Positions 44,442 through 55,527 of a DNA stretch of 64,000 nucleotides are shown here, in pieces; the first letter of the stretch is position 1, and each line of letters begins with the position of its first letter. The translations under genes and the position numbers were made by a program. This DNA is from Adenophora triphylla var. japonica. Taxonomy: Eukaryota > Streptophyta > Magnoliopsida > Asterales > Campanulaceae. Location: positions 1 to 64,000 of the forward strand of contig JAFEMH010005380.1 in assembly GCA_022495995.1 (NCBI GenBank). Reading direction: 5' to 3'. The notes beneath the pieces were generated by a model that saw only the letters and a list, made by a program, of their open reading frames with translations, did not search any database and was not told the origin of the DNA.

Positions 44442-44452
44442 GGTAAGCCAAT

Positions 44453-45335
44453 TTCATAATGCCAGTTTTTTTATATATAATGCTAGTACATTGGTTTTGA
44501 TTGTCTTTCCAATACCAATGTTTTTATAATATGTACCAGTGATTTTGCCAGTTTTTGTTATTATATTTGCCAGTTAGTGTAGTTTGAAGTGCCAGTTTTA
44601 ATTTTTTTTAATTTGCCATTGATACTTTGTTGATTGAAGTGCCAGTTTGTGTTTTTTAGAGTGCCAGTATTACTTATTTTAAGTACCAGTTTGTGTTATT
44701 TTGAGTGACAATCTTACTTATTTGTAGCTTCAGCCACTGTCTTGTTATTAAAGTGCCAGTTAGTGTGGTTTGAAGTGCCAATTTTAATTTTTTAATGTGC
44801 CAGTGTTTTTTATAATATTGTCCAGTGAGTGTTTTTTAGAGTGTCATTGATACATTGTTGATTGAAGTGCCAGTTTGGGCTATTTAGAGTGCTAGTATTA
44901 CTTATTTGGAGCGCCAGTGTTACTTATTTGTAGCTTCAGTCACTTTGTTGTTATTGAAGTGCCCGTTAGTGGGTTTGAAGTGCCAGTTTTAATTTTTGAA
45001 TATGCCAGTGTTTTTTATAAAATTGTCCAGTGAGTGTTGTTTATAATGTCATTGATACTTTGTTGATTTAAGTGTCAGTTTGTGTTCTTTAGAGTGCCAG
45101 TCTTACTTATTTGTAGCTTCAGCCACTGTCTTGTTATTGAAGTGCCAGTTAGTGTGGTTTGAAGTGCCAGTTTTAATTTTTTAATGTGCCAGTGTTTTTT
45201 ATAATATTGTCCAGTGAGTGTTGTTTAGAGTGTCAGTGATACTTTATTGATTGAAGTGCCAGTTTGTGTTATTTAGAGTTCCAGTATTACTTATTTGGAG
45301 TGCCAGTCTTACTTATTTGTTGATAAGTTTGTCTT
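44453..45335 (+). repeat. GTGCCAGT minisatellite, intron block 1
   Basis: Dozens of GTGCCAGT(T/G) motifs spaced 20-35 bp, separated by Ts and words such as TTGAA, TTATTTGTAGCTTCAGCCAC and TTATAATATTGTCC. Longer stretches repeat as higher-order units (around 44727, 44930 and 45113). Related blocks lie at 53880, 55160, 56600 and 58160. Confidence 0.88.
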
Positions 45336-45599
45336 TAATGGTGAAATAGTGATAAGTTTGTCTGTAATGGTAAGTGCATTGAATTCATTGACCATAAGCT
45401 GTTCCATAGACACATGTCCATAAGCAGTAGTGCCAAATTCAAATGCATGCACTAGGACAGGTGTTCCAAGTTGAGTAATAAAAAAACAGACACGGATTCA
45501 ATAGTTATCCCAACTAGTACTATTCCATTTTGTTCATAAGCAGTAGTGCCAAATTTCAACTGATACCACAAGGATTCAATAGTTAACTCTATTTTATCA

Positions 45600-45607
45600 G
45601 TATAAAT
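45600..45607 (+). promoter_or_regulatory. TATA box beside the copia insertion site
   Basis: CAGTATAAATAAG lies 10 bp before the copia target duplication. Before insertion it would have been about 70 bp upstream of the zf-XS-like reading frame now at 53575, so it may be that gene's promoter. Confidence 0.35.
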
Positions 45608-45621
45608 AAGTTAGAACTTCA

Positions 45622-46996
45622 TGTTGGTGTAATGCTCTAGGCTTTAGTTATGTTTAACTGAGAACCGTTATGTATCATCTTTATCGTTTAAGTTTATTAT
45701 TTGATTATTATATAGTTTGCATATTTATTGTAATAATCTCCGTCCCTGATTATTAAGAGAATAATTAGTATAATTGTCAATGAATACTCATATGATGATT
45801 ATATGCATAGAGATGCACATTGAAATTATGGGTACTTGCTAGAGAACAAGTGACTGGACCTGACCCGTATGAGATTTATGTCATGGTCAAATGTCATAAT
45901 TAAATCTCATATGGTCACTTCATTTAGTCCCTAGACCTGAGATTATCATGACCTTACATATGATGAAAGTCATGTTTGATTTTAGTCAAACGATATCTTA
46001 ACACGATATTTATAAAGGCTATCTTTGGCATGATCGGATTCATGATGGGAAGGATGATAAGTCAAGATGGAATTTGTCCCTTACAAGAGAGATGTTTTGC
46101 TTGGGCCCCTCGATGAGTGATAATGATGAAAGCGTGTGGCCACACCCCAATACGATTGGATTATCATTATACTCAAGATCGAGAAAGCATTGAATAGATA
46201 CAAGTTGATGTGGACCATGACTTGTGTTCAATATAACATCGTGAGACAAAGGGAGAAATGGAAGGGTACCATTGGAAACGTGAACTCCTACGTTATATTA
46301 TTTGGGTAGACATAATGGCTTGCTAGAGTCCGCTTATGTCTTATGAGGATCGATATGATTGAGCTCATTGCCAACATAATATAATCCTATTGGGTCACAC
46401 ACATCTAGAATGAATTAGTTAAACCAAAGGAAGAAATGATTGAGAGTTCCTGATATGGCTTGTTCTGTAGCGCGACACAACTGGACATCTGACATGTTCT
46501 GCCGTGCGACACAACTAGCCACAGAGGCGGTTTACACTTGTTTCCTAATTTGATTAGGGAACAAACTCTAATACTAAAGTAGTATAAATATGAGTCTGAA
46601 AACAGCCAAAAAAGAGCCGAATTTTCAAGAGAAAAAATCACCAAAAAGGTTTCTCAATATTTCTTCCATAGGTTTAAGAATCTAGCAATTCTCAAGAACT
46701 GTTCTTGGTTCATTCTAACGTGTGGATACTACTAGAGGGTCTTCGCTCGTACGACGATCAAGGCCTAGAGTTCTATTGTTCAAAGCAATATGAAAATTCA
46801 AGTTTTTGAAGATCGAAGTTTGTGATTCAAAATCATATTGATAATTGTTCGATAGCTCAAGAACGGAAAGCAGTAAAGGTTGGTAAATACTATCTCATAG
46901 GAATTCAATTTAATCGTATAGAACGGATCTTAGGGCTTTGGGTTTTGTGTTATTTAGATACTTATTCTGCTGCGCATGGACCCATAAAATTCAACA
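45622..46996 (+). repeat. 5' LTR of copia element
   Basis: TGTTGGTGTAATGCTCTAGG to CCCATAAAATTCAACA. A TATA box (AGTATAAATATGAG) lies at about 46583-46596. Confidence 0.92.
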
Positions 46997-48539
46997 GTGG
47001 TATCAGAGCCCAGTTCGTATGGTTAAGTTTGAATTAACATGCTAGAATTAAGATATAAATTGTTTATATGCTTATTGCATGTTTTGTATGCAGTAGAATG
47101 TTTATTGTTTATGTGAAACAATGTGAAAATCATCTTCTGATTATGCTCAATTAAATCTGTAAAAGCTGTTTACTTGATTTGATTGCTTTATGATTCGAAT
47201 TGATTGAAATTCAGAAAATCTGCCAAACTGGCAACTCAAGTCGTGCGACAGAGTTGGCCACGAGGAGAAAATCTGGTAGTTGGGCTTGGTATGTCACGCG
47301 ACAGATCTAGCCAACTGGCTGATGGGGCCGCGCGACATAACTTGCCAATATGGGCAGAATCAGTTTGTTAATTTTTCTGCTAATCTGTGATTATGTTTAT
47401 AATCTGATCTGTTTTAATCTGGCTGCTATAAATTTCTGAAAATTAAATTTATAGGGCTATGCTAGATTAATTCATTGTTTATGCATGCTTAATTAATTTA
47501 AATATAATTTTATTAATTTTTACGATGCATGAATTATTTGTTCTTAAGTGTTAAGAATTTTATTAAATATTTAGTTGAAACATTGAATTGTGATTTCCTA
47601 AATGTTTAGTTGAAACATTAAAATTTTGGTTTTCTGATTGTTTATGAGAAACAAGACAGTTTACGCAAAATTTGAAGGAATCTGATTGTTTATGAGAAAC
47701 AAATCAGTTTATGAGTCTGATTGTTTAAGAGAAACAAGTCAGTATACAAAGTATTGATTATGATTGCATTCAGATTGGTATTGTAATTGTGCATGACTAG
47801 GAGAGTTCTGTCAAAGGAAGATTTGGTACTTAAGTAGTCCTTGTGGCTCACCTATTTTCTTGGGAACTTACCTGGTGTACATTATGATTATCTTCGTTGA
47901 TATGCTTATAATCTGCTTTAAAGAACCTTCATTTAACTTCTAAGTTCTTTATGCCAATCCATGATTAAAACGCTTGAGACCACTCGGATAGTTTTGGGTG
48001 AGCTTGCTATGTGCTTTGATTCTATTCCGTTTGCGAGCAAGATGAGGAAATGGTGGTTCCTATACGTTTAAAGTGGATGAACTTAATTGGGTTATCAAAA
48101 TGGTTTTGGACCCAAGGCATAAGATGAGATTAAAATATGCTTAGACATAGGATGTCTTAAACAAATCTTATAAAAGATCTAAGAGTCATATATGATATGA
48201 TTGATGTTTTCTACCTAATTAATTTAATCTTGAGCGGTGCGCCATAGCGTACTTGAGATTAAATTAAAGTTGGATCTTAGCCCATTAAAAGCATATTATG
48301 CCTATTTGCATTGGAAGGTGTATGATTTAATGAGAGTATTTGTAAAATACATTATTTGCTCTTAGATTTAGATGATAAATGTGTTGGTATTGATATGTGC
48401 TCATATAATTTGTATATTTTGTTGTAGAAGTATCATTACATAATGATAATTGCGATTCATCCTTATGAAGGACAAAGTTCGAAAGGAACGATACAAATAA
48501 TTCTGATTGGATCAGAAGCCTAAAGAATGGTTCTTGGGT

Positions 48540-49020
48540 AAATGTGTACATTCTTGACGAATCCGTTCCCACTGAACCCACTGCAAATGTTGCAAAGGGC
48601 AAATAAGGAGCAACATTAGAAGCATGTTGATGATTCTAATAGCATTGCTTGCCTTATACTTGCCACCATGTTTAAAGGCTCTTATGAAGAACCTTGAACA
48701 CATGGAAACTGCTTTTGTTCTAGCACACCGCACAAAGGAAATGTCCCAAATGAAAACTAGGCAAAAGATGTATGTTGTGGTCAAGGATTTTAATGCATGA
48801 GATGCAAAAAGGAGCAATCCGCAAGTGTGTTAATGGTTACACAAGAAAGGGGTTCAAAAGGGAAGGAAAAGTAGGTAAAGCAAAGGTTGCTGAACCTAGG
48901 GCAAAAGTTGCAAAGCCAAAGAGGCTAAACCCAAAGTGTCTCAAAAGGGATGCAGTTTGCTATCATTGCAATAAGATTGTCATTGGAAGCAAAGTTGCAA
49001 GGCTTATTAGGAAGGCCTAA
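48540..49020 (+). pseudogene. Copia gag remnant
   Basis: The readable part is Lys-rich (KREGKVGKAKVAEP) and ends in CYHCNKIVIGSKVARLI, a zinc knuckle that has lost its His and last Cys. Upstream gag sequence is out of frame. Confidence 0.6.
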
Positions 49021-50539
49021 AAGGTGAAGAAGGGCAATATGATTGCTACTACTTCAAGTATCTATATGATAGATATTTTCTTTTCGACTTCTTGTTCTTG
49101 GGTATATGATACCAGATTGGATCCCACATTTGTTTAAATGTGCAAGGAACAAAGAATAGAAAGCTACTCAAAGAAGGTAAGTTAAACCTATTCATAAGAA
49201 TGGAGCAAGGGTTGCTACATTAGCCATAGGGACTTATGAAGTCACTTTACCTTGTGAAGTAGTACTTGTTTTGAACAAGTATGACTACGTTCCGGATTTG
49301 AGTGGAGTATTATTTCCGTTTCTTAAATGGATGATGAAGGATATAATTTTCTTATTTTCATTAAGAAGTTTTATATTTATTTAACGATAAGCCTTATTGT
49401 AATGCATATGTCATTGAATGATCTTCATATCCTTGATGATGAGGAACCAAATAATATTGAAGATATCTATAATATAAATGGGAATTCTAAACCGAACAAT
49501 ATGAACAACGCATTCATATAGCATTGTCGGCTTGGTCAGATAAATAAGAAACATATATCTAAACTCCATTAACATGGACTTTTAGACTCATATGACCATA
49601 AATCATTTGAGGAATGTGGATCTTGTTTATTGAGATTATTGACCAAACCACCCTACACTAAGAGTAGTGGGAGGGCTAGTGACGTATTGGTCATCATACA
49701 TGAGATGTATATGGACTATTAAGTAGCATTGCTAGGGGAAGATCTCGGTATTTCATTACATTTATCTAAAGACTTATCTAGATAAGACTATGTCTATCCG
49801 ATGAAGTCCAAAGGTGAATTGTTTGAGATGTTTCAAACATTTCAAGATGAAGTACAAAACAAACTTGGCAAAACTATTTAAGTACTTCGATTAGATCGAG
49901 GTGATGATATTTGAGCCAAGAGTTTGACAATCATCTCAAAACTATGAAATCGTTTCAGAATTGACTCCACCCGGAACACCACATTGTATGGTGTATCTGA
50001 AAAAGGAAGAATTGAACCTTGTAGGACATGGTTCGTTCGATGATGTGTCAATTAGACTTTTCTATTTCTATTTCCTTTTGAGGATATGCATTAGTAATAA
50101 TGCAGTTACACTGAATTGAGTCCTTACTAAATCGGTTCCTAAGGCCCCACATGAGATGTGGCATAGAATAAAACTTAGTTTGTCTTTCATGAAGATTTGG
50201 AATTGCGAGTCTTATGTAAAGAGACTTGTCTCTTATAAGTTAGCACCAAATTTGACAAAGTTATTTTCGGAAATTAATCTTACAACCGCAAAGATAACAA
50301 AACGTTTGTTGCTCTACACGATTTGTTTCTTGAGAAATAGTTTCTCAATAAAGAATCTAGTGGGAGTAAAATTAATCTTGAAAAAGTTCAAGAACCCGAA
50401 AATAATATGGAACCAAGAGTAGAGACGGAACCAAGTTCACAAAGGAGTTGTGGAACCAGTTCAAGATGCACAAGTCCATCGTAGATCGGATAGGTTACAA
50501 TCTGAACCAAGAAATATTGATTTCTCGTATCGGAAAGTA

Positions 50540-51960
50540 ATAAGGTGGAAGTCATTGAGAATGACGATCCTACTTCCTATCTTGAGGCGATGTCCACTCC
50601 TAATTTGGATAAATGGTTAGGAACCATGAAATCCGAATTACAATCCATGTTTGATGATCAAGTTTGGAACTTGATTGAGCTACCTAAAGGTGTAAAAACT
50701 AAAGGGTGCAAGTAGGTCTTCAAGACCGACATGGATGGGAAGATGCATACTTTCATGACTAAGGATTGTAACAAAGGGATTTAGGCAAATTCATAGTATT
50801 GACTATGTTGAAACCTTTTTCGCCAGTTACAATGTCGAAGTCTGTTAGAGTTTCAATTGCTATTATCACATATTGTGACTATATGATATGACAAATGGAT
50901 GTCAAACGACTTTCTTTAAATGGAAAGATTATTAAGGATGTGTATAGTACACAACCCGAATAGTTTGTCGATCCAAGAAACTCTAATAAAGTATGCATGT
51001 TGCAAAGATTCATGAGATGGGTTGAAGCAAGCTTCAAGGAATTGGAATCTTCGTTTTGATGAATTGGTCAAAGAGTTTGACTTCATCAAAGAACAAAGAT
51101 GAATCTTGTGTATGCATGAAATTCAGTGGGAGCATAGTATTATTTCTATTATTTTATTACAATGATATTTTACTCATTGGAAAAACAAGCTCCGACACTT
51201 AAGACTGTCAAGTCTTGGTCAAGGAAAGGTTTCTCAATGAAAGATATGGGTGAAGCCGCTTACATCCTTGGCATCAAGATCTATAGAGATAGATCTAGAA
51301 GGATAAATTGATTTGAGTCAAAGTATTCACATTGACAAGGTTCTTAGAAGAGTCTAAGAAGAGTAGCTTGTCAATGGGTCATGGTATTTCTCTTAGAAAT
51401 ATTCATTGTCTTATGACAACTGATGAGAAAAAGGGAAATGAATGAAGTTCCATATGTTTCGGCATTTGGATCTGTCATGTATGCCATGATTTATACTAAA
51501 CTCGGCGTCTCATATGCTCTAAGCATGATGAGTCGATACCAATCTGATCCTGATGTAAACCATTGGATGGCAGTCAAGATGATCCTTAAGTACTTAAGAA
51601 GAACTAAGGATACGTTCTTGATATTTGAAAAATTGGAATTTAATCATGTTGTAAGGGTTACATAGATGCTAGCTTTCAAACTGACAAAGTTATTTTAAAA
51701 TTGCAATTAGGATTTGTGTTTATGCTTATTAGAGGTGCAGTTTTGATTGGAAGAGTTCCAAGCAGAAATTGTAGCCGATTCTACTACTAAGGCCAAATTT
51801 TAGCAGCATATGATGTGGCTAAAAGAGGTAGTTTGGATCAAAAGTTCATTAGTGTCTTGGAAATGTTCCAAGTATCACTAATCGGTGAAACTTTTGTTAT
51901 GACAATAGTGGTGCCATTTGTGCAAACAATGGAACCAAGGTCACAACAGCGATCCAAACA
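50540..51960 (+). pseudogene. Copia reverse transcriptase/RNase H remnant
   Basis: Recognisable pieces in order: KSELQSMFDDQVWNLIELP (RT start), a broken QMDVK motif near 50895, VPYVSAFGSVMYAMIYTKLG (51441-51500) and HWMAVKMILKYLRRTKD (51561-51615), the conserved RT-RNase H connector, then DASFQTDK. Many stops and frame changes lie between. No YVDD motif is readable. Confidence 0.8.
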
Positions 51961-52142
51961 CTCACTTAGACGTTCTTCGAGGAATTCATAAAGAATGAGA
52001 AGACGTTAAGATATACAAAGTATCAACTGATGATGACATAAGGGATTCACTAACAAAGACCCTCGCACAGGCAGAAGCATGATGGTCATGTTAGATCCAT
52101 GAGTATTCGATACATAAATGGAGCCTAGTGCAAGTGGGAGAC

Positions 52143-53517
52143 TGTTGGTGTAATGCCCTAGGCTTTAGTTATGTTTAACTGAGAACCGTTATGTATCATA
52201 TTTATCGTTTAAGTTTATTATTTGATTATTATATAGTTTGCATATTTATTATAATAATATCCATCCCTGATTATTAAGAGAATAATTAGTATAATTGTCA
52301 ATGGATAATCATATGATGATTATATGCATAGAGATGCACATTGAAATTATGGGTACTTGTTAGAGAACAAGTGACTGGACCTGACCCGTATGAGATTTAT
52401 GTCATGGTCAAATGTCATAATTAAATCTCATATGGTCACTTCATTTAGTCCCTAGACCTGAGATTATCATGACCTTACATATGATGAAAGTCATGTTTGA
52501 TTTTAGTCAAACGATATCTTAACACGATATTTATAAAGGCTATCTTTGGCATGATCAGATTCATGATGGGAAGGATGATATGTCAAGATGGAATTTGTCC
52601 CTTAAAAGAGAGATGTTTTGCTTGGGCCCCTCGATGAGTGATAATGATGAAAGCATGTGGCTACACCCCAATGCGATTGGATTATCATTATACTCAAGAT
52701 CGAGAAAGCATTGAACAGATACAAGTTGACGTGGACCATGACTTGTGTTCAATATAACATCGTGAGACAAAGGGAGAAATGGAAGGGTACCATTGGAAAC
52801 GTGAACTCCTACGTTATATTATTTGGGTAGACATAATGGCTTGCTAGAGTCCGCTTATGTCTTATGAGGATCGATATGATCGAGCTCATTGCCAACATAA
52901 TATAATCCTATTGGGTCACACACATCTAGAATGAATTGGTTAAACCAAAGGAAGAAATGATTGAGAGTTCCTGATATGGCTTGTTCTGTAGCGCAACACA
53001 ACTGGCCATCTGACATGTTCTGCCGTGCGACACAACTAGCCACAGAGGCGGTTTACACTTGTTTCCTAATTTGATTAGGGCACAAACTCTAATACTAAAG
53101 TAGTATAAATATGAGAATGAAAACAGCCGAAAAAGAGCCAAATTTTCAAGAGAGAAAATCACCAAAAAGGTTTCTCAATATTTCTTCCATAAGTTTAAGA
53201 ATCTAGCAATTCTCAAGAACTGTTCTTGGTTCATTCTAACGTGTGGATGCTACTAGAGGGTCTTCGCTCGTACGACGATCAAGGCCTAGAGTTCTATTGT
53301 TCAAAGCAATATGAAGATTCAAGTTTTTGAAGATCGAAGTTTGTGATTCAAACTCACATTGATAATTGTTCGATAGCTCAAGAACGGAAAGCAGTAAAGG
53401 TTGGTAAATACTATCTCATAGGAATTCAATTTAATCGTATAGAACGGATCTTGGGTCTTTGGGTTTTGTGTTATTTAGATGCTTATTCCGCTGCGCATGG
53501 ACCCATAAAATCCAACA
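52143..53517 (+). repeat. 3' LTR of copia element
   Basis: TGTTGGTGTAATGCCCTAGG to CCCATAAAATCCAACA. Same length as the 5' LTR, with a few dozen single-base differences. Confidence 0.92.
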
Positions 53518-53574
53518 CTTCACTTCTTTTTTATTTCTAAATTTCATCTAAAAAGCAATCAGTTACTCAATATA

Positions 53575-53868
53575 AGTACGAGTAGGTCAGTCAAGTCTGA
53601 GCAAAAGGTTGAAGATTATGAAGAAGAAAGAGTTGCTAAAAAAATTTCAGATATCTTAGAAGATATTAAGGAGGGATCTTATAGTTTGAGGAACAGGTCA
53701 GGTGAACTCCACTGCCCATTATGCTACCTCAAGAACAGCAAGAAGTCATCATGGACTTGGGATTCTATTCTGGTGCATGCCAAGGATCATGGGGCATCTA
53801 AAGCTTATGGAGAGAGAGATATGTATTCCCACCTGGCTCTACACAAGTATATGACAGACCACCATTAG
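53575..53868 (+). CDS. zf-XS-like domain protein fragment
   Basis: One open frame without an ATG reads SEQKVEDYEEERVAKKISD, then LHCPLCYLKNSKKSSWTWD, SILVHAKDHGASKAYG and HLALHKYMTDHH before the stop. The spacing C-x2-C, then HA, then H-x3-H with a following KY(M/L) fits the zf-XS zinc finger of plant SGS3/IDN2/FDM proteins, which act in RNA silencing and RNA-directed DNA methylation. The XS, coiled-coil and XH domains are absent. The copia insertion lies 53 bp upstream and may have cut the leader or first exon. Identification is by motif only. Confidence 0.4.
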   Translation, partial: STSRSVKSEQKVEDYEEERVAKKISDILEDIKEGSYSLRNRSGELHCPLCYLKNSKKSSWTWDSILVHAKDHGASKAYGERDMYSHLALHKYMTDHH

Positions 53869-53879
53869 TATTCCAGTGA

Positions 53880-54405
53880 ATGTTGTTTGAAGTGCCAGAT
53901 TGTGTTATGTAAAAACATCAATTTCATTTCCTTTTTGTGTGTATCTTTCCAGTACTTGTTATTGAATGTACCAGTGTTTAATATTTTTTAAGTAGTGCCA
54001 GTTTTTGATATTGAATATGCCAGTGTTTGTTATTGAATGTGCCAGTGTTTAATGTTGAATATGCTAGTGTTTGTTATTGAATGTGCCAGTATTTAAAATT
54101 TGAAGTACCAGTAATGGCCTGGTTCTGTTTATTAAATATATTGCCAATACACAGGTTTTGTAGTGCCAGTGTTTGTTATTGAATGTGCCAGGCCTGGTTG
54201 TGTTTTTTATTTGTAGCTTCATCCACTGTCTTGTTATTGAAGTGCCAGTTAGTGTGGTTTGAAGTGCCAGTTTTAGTTTTTGAATGTGCCAGTGTTTTTT
54301 ATAATGTTGTCCAGTGAGTGTTGTTTGGATTGTCAGTTTTATTTTGTTGTTTAAAGTGCCAGTGAGTGTTATTTGGAGTGCCAGTATTACTTATTTGAAG
54401 CACAT
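53880..54405 (+). repeat. GTGCCAGT minisatellite, block 2
   Basis: About fifteen GTGCCAGT-type motifs with TTTGTTATTGAAT spacers. The higher-order unit beginning GTAGCTTCATCCACTG near 54211 matches those in block 1. Confidence 0.85.
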
Positions 54406-54476
54406 TCAGATAACAATACATCACCTATATTACAATACATCAAACACAACAATATTAAAAATAGAATTTACTACCA

Positions 54477-54863
54477 TTAAACACTACCACTACCACTTGC
54501 ACCATCATCGCCAACGTTCTCATTCAATTTGTTTTTTGGATCACATTCATTCAAAATACATTTCAAATACATTTCCAATACCTTGTGGTGAATCCTAGCA
54601 ACTTCATCAATATTGTGAGTGTTGCCAAACTCATGAGCATGATTGACTATCCCCACGTAATCCTTATCCCTACAATTGCATACCTTACATGGCTCCAATG
54701 GATAACAAAATGAGGGAGTTCCATTTCCAGAAGAAGGCTGGAAAACAACAAGATGGCCATAGAGGAATTTTTGGTAGCACACCATGTATATATTCCAACT
54801 TTTGTCATCATTTGAATCACCCAAAGTTGGCTTACTAGAATTTCCCTTGCCTTTGTTCATCAT
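54477..54863 (-). CDS. Unrecognised 128-aa protein with C2-H zinc-finger-like spacing
   Basis: A complete frame (MMNKGKGNSSKPTLG to SGSGSV). The middle holds CKVCNCRDKDYVGIVNHAHE, followed by ARIHHKVLEMYLK. That C-x2-C, NHAH, HH-x2-L-x2-YL arrangement parallels the zf-XS-like frame at 53575, though the match is weak. The N-terminus is polar and the C-terminus acidic and Gly/Ser-rich. It lies between minisatellite blocks, opposite to the FAR1-like gene. It may be an independent small gene or a decayed piece of one. Confidence 0.4.
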   Translation of the reverse strand: MMNKGKGNSSKPTLGDSNDDKSWNIYMVCYQKFLYGHLVVFQPSSGNGTPSFCYPLEPCKVCNCRDKDYVGIVNHAHEFGNTHNIDEVARIHHKVLEMYLKCILNECDPKNKLNENVGDDGASGSGSV

Positions 54864-54899
54864 GAAAATAATAATAATAATAAAAACACAATATAAATT

Positions 54900-55097
54900 A
54901 TTAAAGGTAGAATTTTTCTTGAACTTGATATATATAAACTAACAAAATTGAACAGATTTATATAGGCTGAGTACTTCAAACCAGTCAAAAAAATTGGTCA
55001 ATGAATCCAATGCACTTATCAACTGTACACATTTATTACTCTTGGAATTCAATGCACTTACCAATTGTACACATTTATTACTCTTGGAATTTATTAT
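54900..55097. other. AT-rich spacer with a 60-bp duplication
   Basis: AATGCACTTATCAACTGTAC and ATTACTCTTGGAATTC repeat once about 60 bp apart (55010-55090). No gene. Confidence 0.6.
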
Positions 55098-55153
55098 TTA
55101 TTACTGTTGAAGGAAGTATATTCCACATAATATACTTCCTTCAACAGTAATAA
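55098..55153. repeat. 24-bp perfect hairpin
   Basis: The arms at 55098-55121 and 55130-55153 are exact reverse complements (core ACTGTTGAAGGAAGTATAT) around an 8-base loop TCCACATA. It is longer than expected by chance and could be a small foldback MITE or give a small-RNA precursor. Confidence 0.8.
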
Positions 55154-55515
55154 TATCCAGTGAATGTTGTTTGAAGTGCCAGTTTGTATTGTTAGGAGTG
55201 CCAGTATTACTTATTTTAAGTATCAATTTGTGTTATTTCGAGTGCCAGTGTTACTTATTTGTAGCTTCAGCCACTTTGTTGTTATTGAAGTGCCGGTTAG
55301 TGTGGTTTGAAGTGCCAATTTTAATTTTGAATGTGCCAGTATTTTTTATAATATTGTCCAATGAGTGTTGTTTGGATTGTCAGTTTTACTTTGTTGTTTG
55401 AAGTGCCAGTGAGTGTTATTTGGAGTACCAGTATTAATTATTTGAAGTACCAGTATTTCCAATATAATATGTCAGCATCTGTTTTTTCAATGTTATTGTC
55501 AATCTAATTTTTTAT
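55154..55515 (+). repeat. GTGCCAGT minisatellite, block 3
   Basis: About ten motif copies, including the higher-order unit with GTAGCTTCAGCCACTTTG. It runs right up to the pyrimidine tract of the 55528 splice acceptor. Confidence 0.85.
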
Positions 55516-55527
55516 TTTTATTTGTAG

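Larger units (their letters stand above)
45622..53517 (+). mobile_element. Ty1/copia retrotransposon, 7896 bp
   Basis: Two LTRs of 1375 bp each (45622-46996, 52143-53517) are bounded by CTTCA at 45617-45621 and 53518-53522. A tRNA-iMet primer site (TGGTATCAGAGC, 46998-47009) follows the 5' LTR, and a GCAAGTGGGAGAC purine tract precedes the 3' LTR. Coding remnants run gag, integrase region, RT, RNase H, but all are riddled with stops. Equal LTR lengths and high similarity suggest a moderately young insertion. The dead pol may mean the element moved by trans-complementation. Confidence 0.92.
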
